Assembly: GCF_964355755.1 (NCBI RefSeq)
Contig: NC_092677.1
Location: forward strand, 15,472,101 to 15,536,100
Reading direction: 5' to 3'
DNA length: 64,000 nucleotides
Source: Antedon mediterranea
Lineage: Eukaryota > Echinodermata > Crinoidea > Comatulida > Antedonidae
Every line of letters starts with the position of its first letter. Within the stretch, counting starts at the first letter, position 1. The notes under the pieces were generated by a model that was given only the letters and a program-made list of their open reading frames with translations, was not told the origin of the DNA and did not search any database. Shown piece after piece: positions 26,452-39,000 of this stretch. The translations under genes and the position numbers were made by a program.

Positions 26452-27886
26452 CAGTAGAATTCAATACATTTTGTAACTCAAACGGCCCTGTGAGTCACGG
26501 AACGGTTAAGAAAATGAAACCGTTAAACGTAGCCATATTATCGGAATTCGGTCCATGGTTCAAGTCTTTTCGTCCACCAGTGTACAAAAAATGCTCATGT
26601 CTAATTTAAAGAACCTTGTACATCTTGTACAACAATCAGGGGTTACTCGGGTGTCCTAGTCCACACAGCCACGGTCACACAATCCACTACTTAAAATTAG
26701 GCCGTCTAGTAGGCCTCACAGTTCCGTAAAAATCAAATTGTTGATTGTGAAGCTTGCGACGAAGCAGATGAAGTTATTATGTGTTTATGTTCAATATTTA
26801 TTTATTTATTTATATTTCTTCTTAACGCCGTTCCGCCTCAGCCGCTCTGTTTATTTCCGCTGTAAAGTTTCTCGAAAGTTTTCTGTAATGCTATGTTCTT
26901 TTTTTCTGTTGGTCCATTGCGGTTTTGAATTTTGTTGGTAGTGTCCATACAATACGTCCACTTATCGTATCGTTCTATACCTGGGATATCTGAATTTGCT
27001 TGCTGTTATTCAGTCATTCGTTTAAGTTCTCTGACATTAGTTTTCTTCTTCATCCTTGTTTTGATTGGTCATGTTTCGTTTGTGTTTTGGGTTTGTTTGG
27101 AAATTAGAACTGAACTGTTCCGAGGAGCTGGAGCGGCGTCACTCGCTCCACCAACAAACTCCACCAACAACCAACTATGTAAAATATTTATATTATTTAA
27201 AAAAAATAATGTACACCTCGAAATGAAAATGGTTTACACGTAAGATAAAACACTGTAAAATTTACACATTGAATTAACTATGTAAATAAGAATATATAAC
27301 ACAAATAAACATTATTAACGTAGGTCTACACATTTTTTCACTTTAGATTTATATATCCTTATTAAATGCAATTATATACCGTAGCCATTGTGTCAATGAT
27401 TAGACCTACGTAATCTAAATAGTCTTACACTAGGTTATAAATTAATTATTTATTATTAGAATGATAAATATTGTTTTGTTTCACAAATATATATTTCTTA
27501 TGTGTATATTTCAATTTGTAAAAAATTTAGTGAAATTGGAATTGTTTACAACAACAAATTGTAAAGGCAATGATATCATAATCGCAATCTTGTGTAACTT
27601 TTGAAAATCTAGTATTTCCCATGAAATGTTAGACCATTTACAATATCACTAGTAAACTTTCTCCAAATAAAAAATCTTGATTAACTTAAATAAGCTGGCT
27701 TCTGTAGATATTATTTAGTTCCCAATAAGCACCGGTGCCCCTCCAGAAGCTACCTCCTCAACTAACCAACAAGTCATTCGGAGTTACTTCAACGGCGGTA
27801 GAGGATCGAGTTTTTTAACCGTAGATTCCAGGAGTGGTATTTGCTATATAACGAGGATTACCGCTTTTAGTTCACAGCAACGACGA
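26452..27886. other. Intergenic, no feature recognised
   Basis: The 3' flank of the PAN-Link gene. Two open frames of 67 and 103 codons at 26738-27243 are hydrophobic and low in complexity and have no recognised motif. I do not call them genes. The rest is AT-rich. Confidence 0.5.
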
Positions 27887-28146
27887 TGCCGGGCAGCATT
27901 TTTTTCCTATCCAATTATGCCAGAAATCATGAATAATTCATTATCTTAAATATTACTGAACCGAACCCTCTAAATAATCTCTCTCAACTATTGAAAAAAA
28001 AAACATTTTCTTGAAAGCCCTCCCGTGTAATAGGTTAAAGTCTTTACCACTAGACCAATCACAAATTATTTAATCTCTCTGCATGCTTATATAGCGCCCT
28101 CTATAGTCATCATTATTGGATAGGAAAAAAATAATTCTGCCGGGCA
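27887..28146. mobile_element. Short hairpin MITE
   Basis: About 260 bp bounded by TGCCGGGCAGCATTTTTTTC (27887) and its imperfect reverse complement ending CTGCCGGGCA (28146). The inverted repeat extends about 30 bp through TCCTATCCAA / TTGGATAGGA. No coding frame. Target duplication not clear. Confidence 0.6.
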
Positions 28147-28197
28147 CCCAGCAGTCAAATGCAAACCCCTGATGCAATGGCGTGTACAATACAATAG

Positions 28198-29861
28198 GGA
28201 CTTTACGAAACACGACGGGAAGCCACAGGACAGTGCTCATGAATTATTTATGCGTGAGCTTTAACAAAGTGGGCGGAGCTTAGCGTGAAATTTTGAAATT
28301 TTTAGGACGATACATTTGCCATTTTTCTGTTTACGAAGAACGACTAAAAATAATGTATATATAACCTTAAATATACAGTTTAAATTAAACTTAAACGTAA
28401 ATTTAAAAAAATCTAAATACTATTTGAACTTCCAATTTAATTGTTTAATGAAATAACCTTTTTATTGGGTTAAAATGACTTTATTAAAAGCGGCGTTTGA
28501 ATGCGAGGCCACTAGGAAGGCTAGGCCTATGCTATATTACCAGAACCAAGCAATTCAGAAGAGCCCTGTTACAACCGCTAATGTAGAAAACGCCAGCTAA
28601 TGTCGAAACAACCACTAATGTAGTAACGAAAATTGCCCACCAGCTAATGTAGTTACTATCGCCAGCTAATGTAGAAAATATTATATATTTTACAAACCTA
28701 TTATAATTCATGTGCAAATACATCTCTTTACTTTAGCTATCTCGTAAACGACCGCCTTCCAAAACGCGGCCATCTCGTAAGCGACCATACATCGTAAGCA
28801 ACCACCCTCGTTAGCAACCATCTCTATTGAACGACCACCATCTCTAAGGGACCGCTTCTCATATCTAACCACCTCTCGTAAGTCCACCTCTTTTGAAGGA
28901 CAACCAACTCTTGTAAGGAACCGCTTTCATAATCGACCGCCTCTAGTAAGCGACCACCTCTTTTAAGGGACCACAACCTCCCTCTCTCTCTCTCTCTCGT
29001 AAGAAACCACTTCTCATTATCGACCACATCCAGTAACGATCACTTCTTGTAAATGAACACCTCTATTGAATGACCACCGTCTCTGTTAAGAGACCACTTC
29101 TCATAATAAAACACCTCTCGTAAGTGATCACCTCCTCTCATAAGGGACCCATATTCATAATCGATCACCTCTCATAAGCGACCACCTTTCTTAACGACCA
29201 CACCTCTATTAAGTAACTACCTCTTTTATGGGACCCCAATTCTAGTAAGGAACCGCTTTTCATAATCGACCACTTCTCGTAAGTGATCACCTCTTTTAAG
29301 GGACAACAACCTTTCTCTCTGACGAGGTGTGGTCGTTAAGAGAGGAAGTAGTCGTTAGAAGAGTGGTCGATTATGAGAAGCGGTTCCTTAACAGAGATGG
29401 TGGTCGTTTAATACGAGATGTCGTTGTTGCGGGAGATGGTCGATTATGAGAAGCGGTCCCTTAAGAGAGATAGTGGTCCCTTAAGAGAACTTGTGGTCCT
29501 ATAAAGTGGTCGTCACTTACAATAGGTGTGGTCGTTAAAAGAAGTTGTCGGTTACGAGAGGTGGTCCTAAAAGAGGTGGTCGTTCAATAGAGGTGGTCAC
29601 TTACGACAGGTGGTCGTTACGGGAGGTTCTCGAGAAGCCAACCCTTAAGAGAGGTGGTTTTTTACGATGTACTACGGTCTGTTTTTTGGAAGGTGGTCAC
29701 ATAGGAGATGTCACCTTTTTGAGAGTCGGTCGCTTACGAAGGGTGGATAGACTGATAGGTAAGTAAGGAGATGCATTTGAACAGGATTTAGACAAATATA
29801 TAATATTGTCTCATTAGCTGGCGATAGTAACTACATTAGGTTGGAGGCAATTTGTGTTACT

Positions 29862-29933
<72 letters not shown>

Positions 29934-30275
29934 GGATTTTTATAGCGCACATACCACTCAGAGTGCTCAAGGCGCATTCAAAAATAAAAACAAATCATAC
30001 ATTAGCTGTTGACCGTTCTACATTAGCTGGTGTTGATTTTGTATTTACTACATAAGCTGTTTCTACATAAGCTGTTTCTACATTATCTGGAGGTTTTACT
30101 GCATTAGCAGCGGTTGTAAGGCGCCACGAGACAGGGAAGGAGAGACTGCCGGTCGTCATCTTCGCGCAAGGGTACGTAACTAGTAAAGCGGCTTCGTTGA
30201 CTGTATATGATTTTACACTTTAGCGAACACAGGATATTCCTCGTCCTTTTCTAACCGTCGTGTTTCGTAAAGTCC
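28198..30275. mobile_element. Foldback-type element built from short degenerate repeats
   Basis: The ends carry a 21-bp perfect terminal inverted repeat, beginning GGACTTTACGAAACACGACG at 28198 and mirrored at 30255-30275. Inside, an array of CTAATGTAG-type words (28565-28690) is mirrored by CTACATTAGC words (29820-30115). A long degenerate array of CGACCACCTCTCGTAAG-like units (28740-29330) flips to its reverse complement (about 29330-29760). The whole structure folds about a centre near 29330. Nested in the right arm is a (AAT)n-tailed retroposon. No protein coding was recognised, and the open frames at 28824 and 29545 are repeat-derived. Confidence 0.75.
29865..29999 (-). repeat. L2/SINE-like 3' tail with (AAT)n, nested in the foldback element
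   Basis: An (AAT)n tract of roughly 67 bp at 29865-29931 is followed by a segment whose reverse strand reads AAGGCGC.../GCGCTATAAAAATCC before the (ATT)n. This is the same arrangement as the L2 3' end at 23660-23697. TACATTA lies on both sides (before 29865 and just after 29998), which fits a short target duplication. Confidence 0.6.
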
Positions 30276-30794
30276 ATAATAATCAGGCACTATATTAATT
30301 TTTATTCTGTAGATTTTGCTTCAATTTACAACAAAACGCCATTAGGCCTACTAAACATATTTTTATGTATTCTTCTTGATTTAAGCAATAGCAAACAGCC
30401 AATAATTTACTTCAGTTAATTCGCATAATTCTAATTTTTTTCTAAATCAACTTTACACAGTCAACTATGTTCTCTGATAAGTTATGGGTTTACTTTAAAA
30501 AAAAAAATCAATTAGATATTTGCTAAAGTGGCAAAAAGTAACGTAAATTCGTATATTTCAAATCACTCATGTATGTAGTGTTTGTGTATTACGTAACGTT
30601 TGGCCAAAGCTCCAGTGATAAAACATGTTTTGCAGAAATTGTATATTGTTAATGGATGGATGTGATGTTTGTGTGTTATCTACAACTGACTACTGAAAGC
30701 CAACGCGAGTATCAAAATGAAAAAAATTGTACTTGAAAATGTAAAGGTCCAGAGTTCAATCCTGACCTTGTGCCAGGGTTATAACTAACAAAGT

Positions 30795-31560
30795 TACAAA
30801 CTGGGTTGTGTTCGTAAATGGTTCTTCATTAGATGAAACAACAGAGGTAACTTCACGTTTTATTGATTTCTGTGTCAATTATGCTATTAAGGAGAGGCAA
30901 AATGTACCCTAACAAAAAACCTTGGCTTAATGCAAGGTTAAAGAAATTCATTAAAAGAAAGCATGAATGCATCGAGAATATGAATAGAAAGCAAATACAG
31001 AAAGAGATGGAAGTGTCACAATTCAAGAGAAAGTTTGGAAGAAAGATTGAAGACAAGTTCCAAACTGGTAGGCCTAATAGCAAATAGCAATAATGTATGG
31101 GACAGTATAAAGGAAATGACAGGTTATGGTAAAAAGTGTGCCACAGTTACGAAAACTGATGACAAAAAATATGGACTGTGATCTTAATTTATTTTATTTA
31201 CGTTTTGATGGTCAAGATATTAATAACGATAGGTGTCAAATTAAAAATAATATTAAAGAAAGTATGTGCGGTAAAATTGTTACAATAGGGAATTTAAGCA
31301 GATGTTGAATGTGTTAAAAAAAAGTAAATCCAAGAAAAGCAGATGGCTCAGATGGCGTCAGTGGTAAAATAAATTAAGGAATGTAATTTGCAATTATACC
31401 ATGTTTTTGCTATTCTCTATAACTGGTCACTTAGATTACATGAGGTACCTACTATTTTAAAAACGCTGACTGATACGTCCACTGGCAAAAAGTAGTAATC
31501 AAAAAACGCTAAATGACCATAGACCTATTGCTCTCACAGTGGTGAACGATCCTTTCAGGA
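30795..31560 (+). pseudogene. Fragment of a Rex1-like LINE (endonuclease-RT linker to start of RT)
   Basis: Shifting frames read FIDFCVNYAIKE (about 30860), NKKPWLNARLKKFIKRK (about 30915), KRKFGRKIEDKFQTG (about 31030), WDSIKEMTGYGKK (about 31100), ADGSDGVSGK (about 31345) and an HRPIALT-like word (near 31520). They line up with NNKPWVTKELKDILNKKK, KRKIENKFSSG, NKSSGPDGIEG and LRPIALTSL of the better-preserved Rex1-like element at 52.2-55.0 kb. The fragment lacks endonuclease and catalytic RT motifs and has frameshifts and stops. Confidence 0.7.
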
Positions 31561-33779
31561 GTAAGGAATGGTTTTCGTGAGGGTTAATTTTGAATGTTAA
31601 AGAGGTAGGCTATAAAAATGATTACCATAGTTCAGTCACGTGTGGTGTTTTGTAGGTCCAGGTGACGATCAACGACACATTGATTAAAATTACCTACAAT
31701 AGTAGATATTCGTGAAACTTATTATTATTCTGCTTTTCAAAACATGTTTTATATATAATTACGTAAACGAATATCAAATAAACCGTTAGAAATAAGTAGT
31801 TTTAAACTACTGTATATACAAAACAAAATAATCATAATAATTGTTATATTTATTTGAAGAGAAAATGATTATTACTTACACAGAAACTATCATTGGGCTA
31901 AATACATAATTTGATTATGATTTCTTTCCACATCTAAATATATTATAATAGTAAAACGAATCAAAATATTAGAGAAAGTAATAAAACAGAATTACATTTC
32001 TTAAACATTGTGTATGCGTGGTTCCCACTAAAACGCAACGCAGCGATGTATTGGTGCAAAGTGCAGTATTGTGTATAATCCCAATTGGGAACCGACGACG
32101 CAACAGTGCTACAAACATCGCAGGTTTTATTTCACGCAGGCGGGAGCGGCATTTTCTTACGATGCGTATGTTACATTACGTTTCGTCGCTAGTGAACTAG
32201 CTTCAGGTGAAAATCAATATTATGATACACGAATCGGAATCGATATTTACTTTAATTTAATGTGAAGTTCTCGATTTGCGTACTTACTTTATATTTATAA
32301 TTACTTATTACACAATTCATCATTCTGCTTCTCCAAAATGGGATTTCGTAAACGTTAATTAAGTAGATGAGACTACATACAATAACAAAATAATTATATC
32401 TGTATTGTGATGTGAGGAGAAAATAGTTAGTACGTACACGAGATTTATATTACTGGCTTACTTTAAATTTGGTTTTTGATTACTTTCTAAATTATTCTTC
32501 ATTGGTAATACGTAGAACAAATCAAAATCTTTGTATATGGGTAAAAAGAAAGGAAAAGTACATTTCTTTAAACCAAAGCAATAATATTATGATACACGAA
32601 AGGGAATGATTGGTCTATAACCACGATGAAGCAATTATCATCAGTATATTTACGTCAGATAGATAAATGTACCATTATTAGGTTCTGCATCTCGTACGTA
32701 CTTATTTTTCACATCTTTTATGCATAATAGAAGTTTCCTAATTTCCTTCATTGGTAAGAACATTTTTATTTGTTATTGTTAAACAATTAAATGTAATGGT
32801 TGACAAAATACACTACGTATTAACGGCTGCTGGGTATGGCTGCAAATATTTGGTCAGCTTAATTCTTATTGTTTCAAGTTTGTGACAAAGTACAAGAGGA
32901 AAAATCACTTAAAACTGTTTAAAATGCAAAATTTATTTTACATAATACCGACTATTTTAATAACTTTATAAATAGATCTTATGCAAACTGATAAAGTTTG
33001 GGAATTATTAATACATTTATTCAATAGTATGTAGTATTTATATACATGGCTGCAGTCGCGTGCTCAAATTTGGGTTAATGTTTATTTTTTATTTATTTTT
33101 TATTTATTTATTTTATTTCCAAACCCAACCAACAGCAACATAAACCATGGAGGGTTATTACCGACCGACCAACCGACCAACATAATGAGCTGTATAATGG
33201 CGTTTGCACGCGACTAATACTACAATTATTATAAAGTTTAATAGTACTAACAAAATAATTAGTTCTCTTTTTATATGCGAAAAAGGCAAATCTTACCAGG
33301 TTATTGATTACTTTTTTTCTTTTTGTTTTTCATTAGTAAAATAAACTTTGTAGTTGTAGTACTAAAGCAAAGAGTCATTTTCAACCTCGTTACATTTGCA
33401 AACTTTACAGATTCGTTTTTCCCTTTTAATTCCTATTCATCTTCCTTTTCGTTTTCAAGATCTAAAATTCCTAATCTTAACTTAGTCAAGTTTTGAATAT
33501 CAATATGAAAATCTTCTAATTTAAAATCAGTCTTAATTTCTTTGTAATATTTCAACCTTGAAGAAAGCGTAATTTCCTCGTTAAGTTTTTGCTTAAATGG
33601 CCATGACTGGATCCAAAGGTTAAGTAATCATCTATGCATTGTGTTTGCCTTCTTCACTCCCTGAAACCCAATTATTTTAAGATAAACTATTAAACAATTG
33701 GGAGAGTAAAATGTAATGAATGGGTGAAGCAGTATAAACTATTATTCTGGATTTTGGTGATTTTGTGTATCGTTTATCC
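31561..33779. other. AT-rich intergenic DNA with diverged repeats
   Basis: No gene supported. Several stretches (about 31690-31980, 32280-32560, 32690-32780, 33240-33350) share words such as AAAACGAATCAAAAT, ACGTACTTA and TTCATTGGTAA. They look like old copies of one AT-rich repeat, and similar wording occurs near 19500-19700. The frames at 32018-32265 overlap each other and have no motif. Confidence 0.4.
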
Positions 33780-33844
33780 AACTTCCAGAAATTTCCAAAA
33801 ATTGCCAAATTGGCGATTCTTTTCTGTCAACGTACAACCACGTT

Positions 33845-33990
33845 CTTGACATAGTTGTGTAGTGTGACAAACTTTATATGAAAGAAAAATGTGATATGCC
33901 CATTTTGGGCATATCACCACCATATTCGGGCACTTCACACTTTTTTTAGTCAAACTAGATTGACAGTGTAGACAGAGATTTGAATAATAA
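33845..33990. repeat. Dispersed hairpin repeat (MITE-like)
   Basis: Contains a perfect short palindrome, GTGATATGCCCA-TTT-TGGGCATATCAC, near 33890-33916. It ends TTGACAGTGTAGACAGAG (near 33970), the inverse of the start of the related piece at 20367. No coding. Confidence 0.45.
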
Positions 33991-34500
33991 TGAGAGCATA
34001 TTATTATTAGCGCATAATTGATTTTTTTAAAGTTCATAATAATAATAACATTTCAGTATGTCACCGGGCGGTTTAGAATTAATGTTCTATGCCTGATGTG
34101 TTTTATTCACGAAGAAGCGGGATCTCTGAAAGAATACTTTTTTATATATAAACATCACAGAAAGATGAGGGCGTATCAATTTGATCTCCGGTGCGCGTGC
34201 GTACAACTGAGGGATTATTAGTGCTGTTCCATCGTACACCGCCGAAAATGTTCTTCCAAAATATAACTTAACCTAACCTTATAAATCTCCCTCATTATGA
34301 AGGAATTCAAACCCCGTACATAGACATAGCCCTGCACTTAGCGAATTGAATTATTCATGTTTTCTACATCTCTTCTCTACATCTGCTCCTTGTCTTATTT
34401 AGATCACCAAATACATAAGGCTTGTGTAGTCCATGGGCTATAATATCTACAAGGTTCACGGGAAATTGACATCTTTTCATGCTTGTTGCTCAGTTACGAG

Positions 34501-34657
34501 TGAGCCGGCCGCGATTTTTTTTTCGTACATAAGTTTGGGATCCCTCATGAAACGTCACAAAATAAACATGAATAATTCATCAGTTAAGTTTGTTGTTCCG
34601 TGTGTACCCAAGCGTATAGCAACACGAAGTGATTACACAACTGCGATACGATTCTAG
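34501..34657 (+). repeat. Left arm of a long-distance inverted repeat
   Basis: GAGCCGGCCGCGA followed by a T-run, TCGTACATAAGTT, CATGAAACGTCAC, AACATGAATAATTCATCAG and CGTATAGCAACA-GAAGTG reappears as the reverse complement at 41323-41476. Homology stops at GCCGGC on the outside and at CGATTCTA on the inside. The two arms lie 6.7 kb apart and enclose three other transposable elements. Confidence 0.75.
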
Positions 34658-34828
34658 ACAAGACATTCAACTAAGTAGTAATTGACATAGCCCAAAGAAA
34701 GCTTAGACCCACAAGAATAAAGAATTTATTTTTGTGTAAGATTTATTGTTTAATTTTGCTGACTTATTACTCGGACTGTGTCATACCTAACACACACACG
34801 TCACACAGACTACTAGAATAGACATGGG

Positions 34829-34973
34829 TGTTATATCTTATGTGTATTTATTGCATCTTTCATTGTGTGTACAACGTACTGTATACATACAGATTACCAA
34901 CCATGTGGTTATATCGATCTCCCTTAACCCATAATGCCTTGCTTTCCCTTAGTCTCCCAATCCAGACACTACA
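34829..34973 (-). repeat. 3' LTR of the mini-retrotransposon
   Basis: 145 bp. Read on the minus strand it begins TGTAGTGTCTGGATTGGGAG directly after a polypurine tract and ends ATATAACA. Confidence 0.88.
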
Positions 34974-35107
34974 TCTTCCCCCTTCTTTAGCTAAAACTCA
35001 CAACCCAATTAACTCCATACAATATGATATTCATTTTGGTTTTTTTTTTAACTTTAACAAAACAATTTAACTTTAAACTTTAAATCAAATATCATCATAC
35101 ATGCATA

Positions 35108-35590
35108 TTATACATGTTTTCCTTTTTCTAGCAATTTTAGTCTCAGTCTATTTGATTTGCATTTTTCAATAACATGGTCTCTAATTAACTCATCAACATT
35201 CGCATCATCAAATTCACATTTTGCAGCATGCTGCCTCAATATGTTTATAAATTGGTGAATAGTTTCGTCATCACCTTGCGTCAGTTTTCTAAAACAATAA
35301 CGCTCATACGGTACGTTGGTTTTCATAGCAAATTGTTTATTTAATGTGTTTACAACAACATCATACTCATTTGTTCCGTTCTCCTCTGTTAAACAGTCAT
35401 ATATGTCCTGTACAGACATTCCGGCGCAATGCAATAACAAAGCTTTCTTTTGGTTTTTGTCTACTACTCCTTTACCAGTAGCATATAATTCAAAACTGCG
35501 AAGCCATTTCTTCCACCGTTCAGCCGAAGCGTGCACATCGTGTGGATCATACGCAGCGATTCCAGTGATTTCAACGTTCACAGCGGTCAT
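35108..35590 (-). CDS. Gypsy-type gag protein (N-terminal/capsid part)
   Basis: 160 codons starting about 97 nt inside the 5' LTR. It has the look of metazoan Gypsy gag: W-x-x-W-x-x-x-F near the N-terminus (RWKKWLRSFELYATG), a central hydrophobic helix (KALLLHCAGMSVQDIYD) and LTQGDDETIHQFINILRQHA followed by LIRDHVIEKCKSNRLRLKLL. This matches a retrotransposon gag (capsid) domain. The zinc knuckle and all pol domains are absent. The frame ends 135 bp before the other LTR. The frame is open throughout. Whether it is still expressed is unknown. Confidence 0.8.
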   Translation of the reverse strand: MTAVNVEITGIAAYDPHDVHASAERWKKWLRSFELYATGKGVVDKNQKKALLLHCAGMSVQDIYDCLTEENGTNEYDVVVNTLNKQFAMKTNVPYERYCFRKLTQGDDETIHQFINILRQHAAKCEFDDANVDELIRDHVIEKCKSNRLRLKLLEKGKHV

Positions 35591-35686
35591 CGTTACAACA
35601 GTATTAAAATAAATATATCGCCAAAAATTACAGTATTAAAACTTCTAATCACTTGTGGTTCGATATTCTCCTTAACTCGTCGCCAA

Positions 35687-35824
35687 TGTTATATCTTATG
35701 TGTATTTATTGCATCTTTCATTGTGTGTACAACGTACTGTATACATACAGATTACCAACCATGTGGTTATATCGATCTCCCTTAACCCATAATGCCTTGC
35801 TTTCCCTTAGTCTCCCAATCTACA
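35687..35824 (-). repeat. 5' LTR of the mini-retrotransposon
   Basis: 138 bp. Read on the minus strand it starts TGTAGATTGGGAG and ends ATATAACA. It lacks the 7 bp present in its partner LTR. Confidence 0.88.
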
Positions 35825-36065
35825 ATGGGCTTTAGAGACTAACAATTAGGCCTAATAGTATTAATAGAAACAGCCAGACAAAACTTTGCAGCTAGTAAAA
35901 CAAAGAAACTCACAGAAAGTGGAGAGAAAAATGCAGAAAAAAAAAGAAAAAAGGTCAGATTCTGTAAATAAGGCGTAAATTTTTTGAAAATTAACTGTAT
36001 GAAAAAGAATATTTAAGGTAATAAATATGTGTATAAAATTAAGATGTAACTAAAAAAACACTATT

Positions 36066-39000
36066 ATGAATTGGCTTCATTGTATCACCCTCAACGTTAG
36101 AGGGATTAGATCAAAAGATAAAGTGAAAAAAGTATTTCAATGGTGTAAAGACCAAAAAACAGATTCTTTTACAGGAAACACATTTAACAAATGAATTAAT
36201 CAATAAGTCTTTTTTTAATTGGGAAGGAGAAGCCATACACAGTGTTGGTAGTTCACATAGTAGAGGTGTTTCTGTCCTAATTAGAAAATAATTAGAAAAG
36301 ATTTAGAATGTAGCGTTATTAAATTTTTAATTGATAAAGACGGAAGATATATTTTTATAAAAGTGCTTGTACATGGAAAGCCACTTATTATTATTAACGT
36401 ATATGCGCCAAATTAATGTAAAAATAGAAGTACATTCTTCAGAAATATTCATAAAATTTATAAAAATTTTAATGATGAGAGTTGTAAAAAGGTTATCATG
36501 GGAGGAGACATGAACTGTATTTTAGATATAGATGTAGACCAAAAAGGAAGTGTAAATAAAATAGATAAATCTGTAATTACTCTTAAAAATCTAATAAAAA
36601 ATTTAAAGTTGATAGATGGTTGGAGAACAATAAATCCAAACAAAATGCAGTTCACATGGCGACAAAAACTAAAAAGTAATTATCGTAGGTTAGATTACTG
36701 GTTTATATCAGAAGATTTAGTAATAAATGGGGATATTATGTTTGTGATATACGCCCGACGTTCTTTTCTGACCACCAAGCGGTCTCTATTAAGTTAGATA
36801 TGCATGAACCAAGACATGGTCCAAGGCTCTGGAAATGTAATAATAGTTATCTGCAAGATAAGACATACACAAATTCAATAAATTACATAATTGAAAAAAC
36901 ATTAGCGAAAAGGCAAATAACTGGAGTTCAGTCATGAAATTGGAAATTATAAAAACGAAAGTTAAAGAATTTTCAATTCAATACGGTAAAGCAAAAAGTA
37001 AAAAACAAAATATAAAAAAAGAAAAATTACAAAAAGAAATAAAAATTCTAGATCAAAACATTATTAATGATTTTAATTATAATGTAGATGTTGAAACTAT
37101 TATGGAAAACAAAAAGAATGAATTAGAAAATATTTATGATGTTGAGGCCAGAGGTGCTCAGATAAGATCGAGGGCTAAATGGATTGAAGAAGGTGAACGT
37201 AGTACATCTTTTTTTCTTGGTCTTGAAAAATCAAACTGTAAAAATAAACAAATTAAGAGCCTGTTAAACAATAATGGAAAGATTGTAACAAAACCAGAAG
37301 ATATACTTGATGTTCAAGTAAAACATTTTAAAAGTTTGTATGAAAGTGTTAAAATATGCCCCAAAAAAATTGATGAATACCTGAAAAAGACAAAAGTGAA
37401 TACACTCACTGATAAAGAGAAAGAGTTATGTGAAGGTAAAATCACTATTGAGGAATGTAAAGGGGCTCTTTTAAGTATGAAGAAAAATAAATCGCCTGGC
37501 TCAGATGGACTAGGTGTAGAATTTTACATTTTCTTTTGGGACGGTGTTGGACAACTGTTATGTGATGCGTTAAATGAATCCTTTGATTCAAAGGAACTTT
37601 CAAACTCACAAAGAAGAGGTGTTATTACCCTTTTATTTAAAAGTGGTGAAACCAAAATTTAAATAACTGGCGTCCAATTACACTCCTAAATACTGATTAT
37701 AAAATTCTTGCCCATGTGTTAAGTTATAGACTACGCAGGGTCATTAAGTCACTAATTGATTCAGACCAAAAGGGTTATATTAAAGATAGGTTTGCGGGGG
37801 AAAATATACGTTTAGCTAAAGATCTACTTTATTATACGGAAGAAAATGATATTGAAGGGGCTATGATGGTTCTTGACTTTAAAAAGGCTTTTGACTCGGT
37901 TAGTAGAGAGTTTATGTTTGCGGTATTAGCAAAATTAAAATTTGGTAATGTGTTTTGTGAATGGGTAAAAATTCTGTATAACAGAGTAGAGAGTGTCACA
38001 ATTAATAATGGATGGGTATCAGAAAACATCAGAATGGAAAGAGGCATTCGGCAAGGGTGTCCGCTATCGGCACTTTTATTTATTCTTGTGGTCGAATGTC
38101 GAAGCTAGAATAAGTCAGTTAGCTGATGACACAATACTTTATGTTGGTAATGAAAAGAGTCTTCATACAGCGGTTAAAACTGTGGAAGAATTTTGTGAAA
38201 TGTCAGGCTTGAAATTAAACAAACATAAATCAAAAGCTATGTGGATGGGTAAATGGAAAAATAGAAGTGATAAACTACTTGATTTATGTTGGGAAAAAAA
38301 GCCGATAAAGATATTAGGAATATATGTGGGATATGATTACAAGACTTGTGAAACTAAAAATTGGAGTGATAAACTGGTTGATTTTGAAAAGATTTTGAAA
38401 TTATGGAGTTCTAGAAATTTAACACTTTATGGGAAAGTAATTATATTGAAGTCACTTGCACTAGCAAAACTTACATACAATGCAAATATTATTACTGTAC
38501 CAAAGTATGTTTATGACATAGTTAACAAACAAAGTTATACATTTTTATGGAGTAAAAAATCTGAAAAAATAAAAAGGAAAACCTTAATTGGAAACCTATA
38601 ACGAAGGTTGAATTAAAATGCCAGATTTTAAATTACATACAAAAGCACTTAATGTCACATGGCTAAAAAGGTTGTTACATGAAGATGAAGCAAAATGGAA
38701 ATTTATTCCAAAATTTTATATTAATAATTTATGTTCAGAAAATATTCTTTTTAACATGACAGATGAAAACCAATTTATACATAAAATGCCTATGTTTTAT
38801 GCATGCATAAAGTATAATAATTGCTGTAAAAGAAGTGTAGACACATATGATGATATAATGAATGAACAGTTGTGGGGTAATAAGTTAATACAACTTAAAA
38901 ACCAATCACTATGTTATAAACATTGGATTGAATGTGGCATTATTTTAGTGAAGGATATTATAAAAGAAAATAGATTCATAACTTCAAAAGAATTGTTGGT

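Larger units (their letters stand above)
34824..35829 (-). mobile_element. Gag-only LTR mini-retrotransposon (TRIM-like), recent insertion
   Basis: LTRs of 145 bp (34829-34973) and 138 bp (35687-35824) begin TGTTATATC and end CTACA on this strand. By eye they are identical apart from one 7-bp indel (CAGACAC). The flanks carry the 5-bp duplication ATGGG (34824-34828 and 35825-35829). The element lies on the minus strand. A primer-binding-type sequence TGGCGACGAG follows the right LTR after one base, and a purine tract (AAAGAAGGGGGAAGA) abuts the left LTR. Between them is a single gag-like frame and no protease, RT or integrase, so it would depend on another element. Near-identical LTRs imply a young insertion. 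Confidence 0.9.

Noticed and set aside
26738-27243. Hydrophobic frames of 67 and 103 codons after the PAN-Link gene
   Set aside because: Low-complexity, T-rich translation. No continuity with the Link exon, which already ends in a stop at 26451.
29852-30055. Poly-asparagine open frame
   Set aside because: Translation of an (AAT)n tract; part of a retroposon tail.
32018-32265. Pair of overlapping frames with Arg-rich composition
   Set aside because: Two frames of the same short GC-richer patch, no start context or domain.
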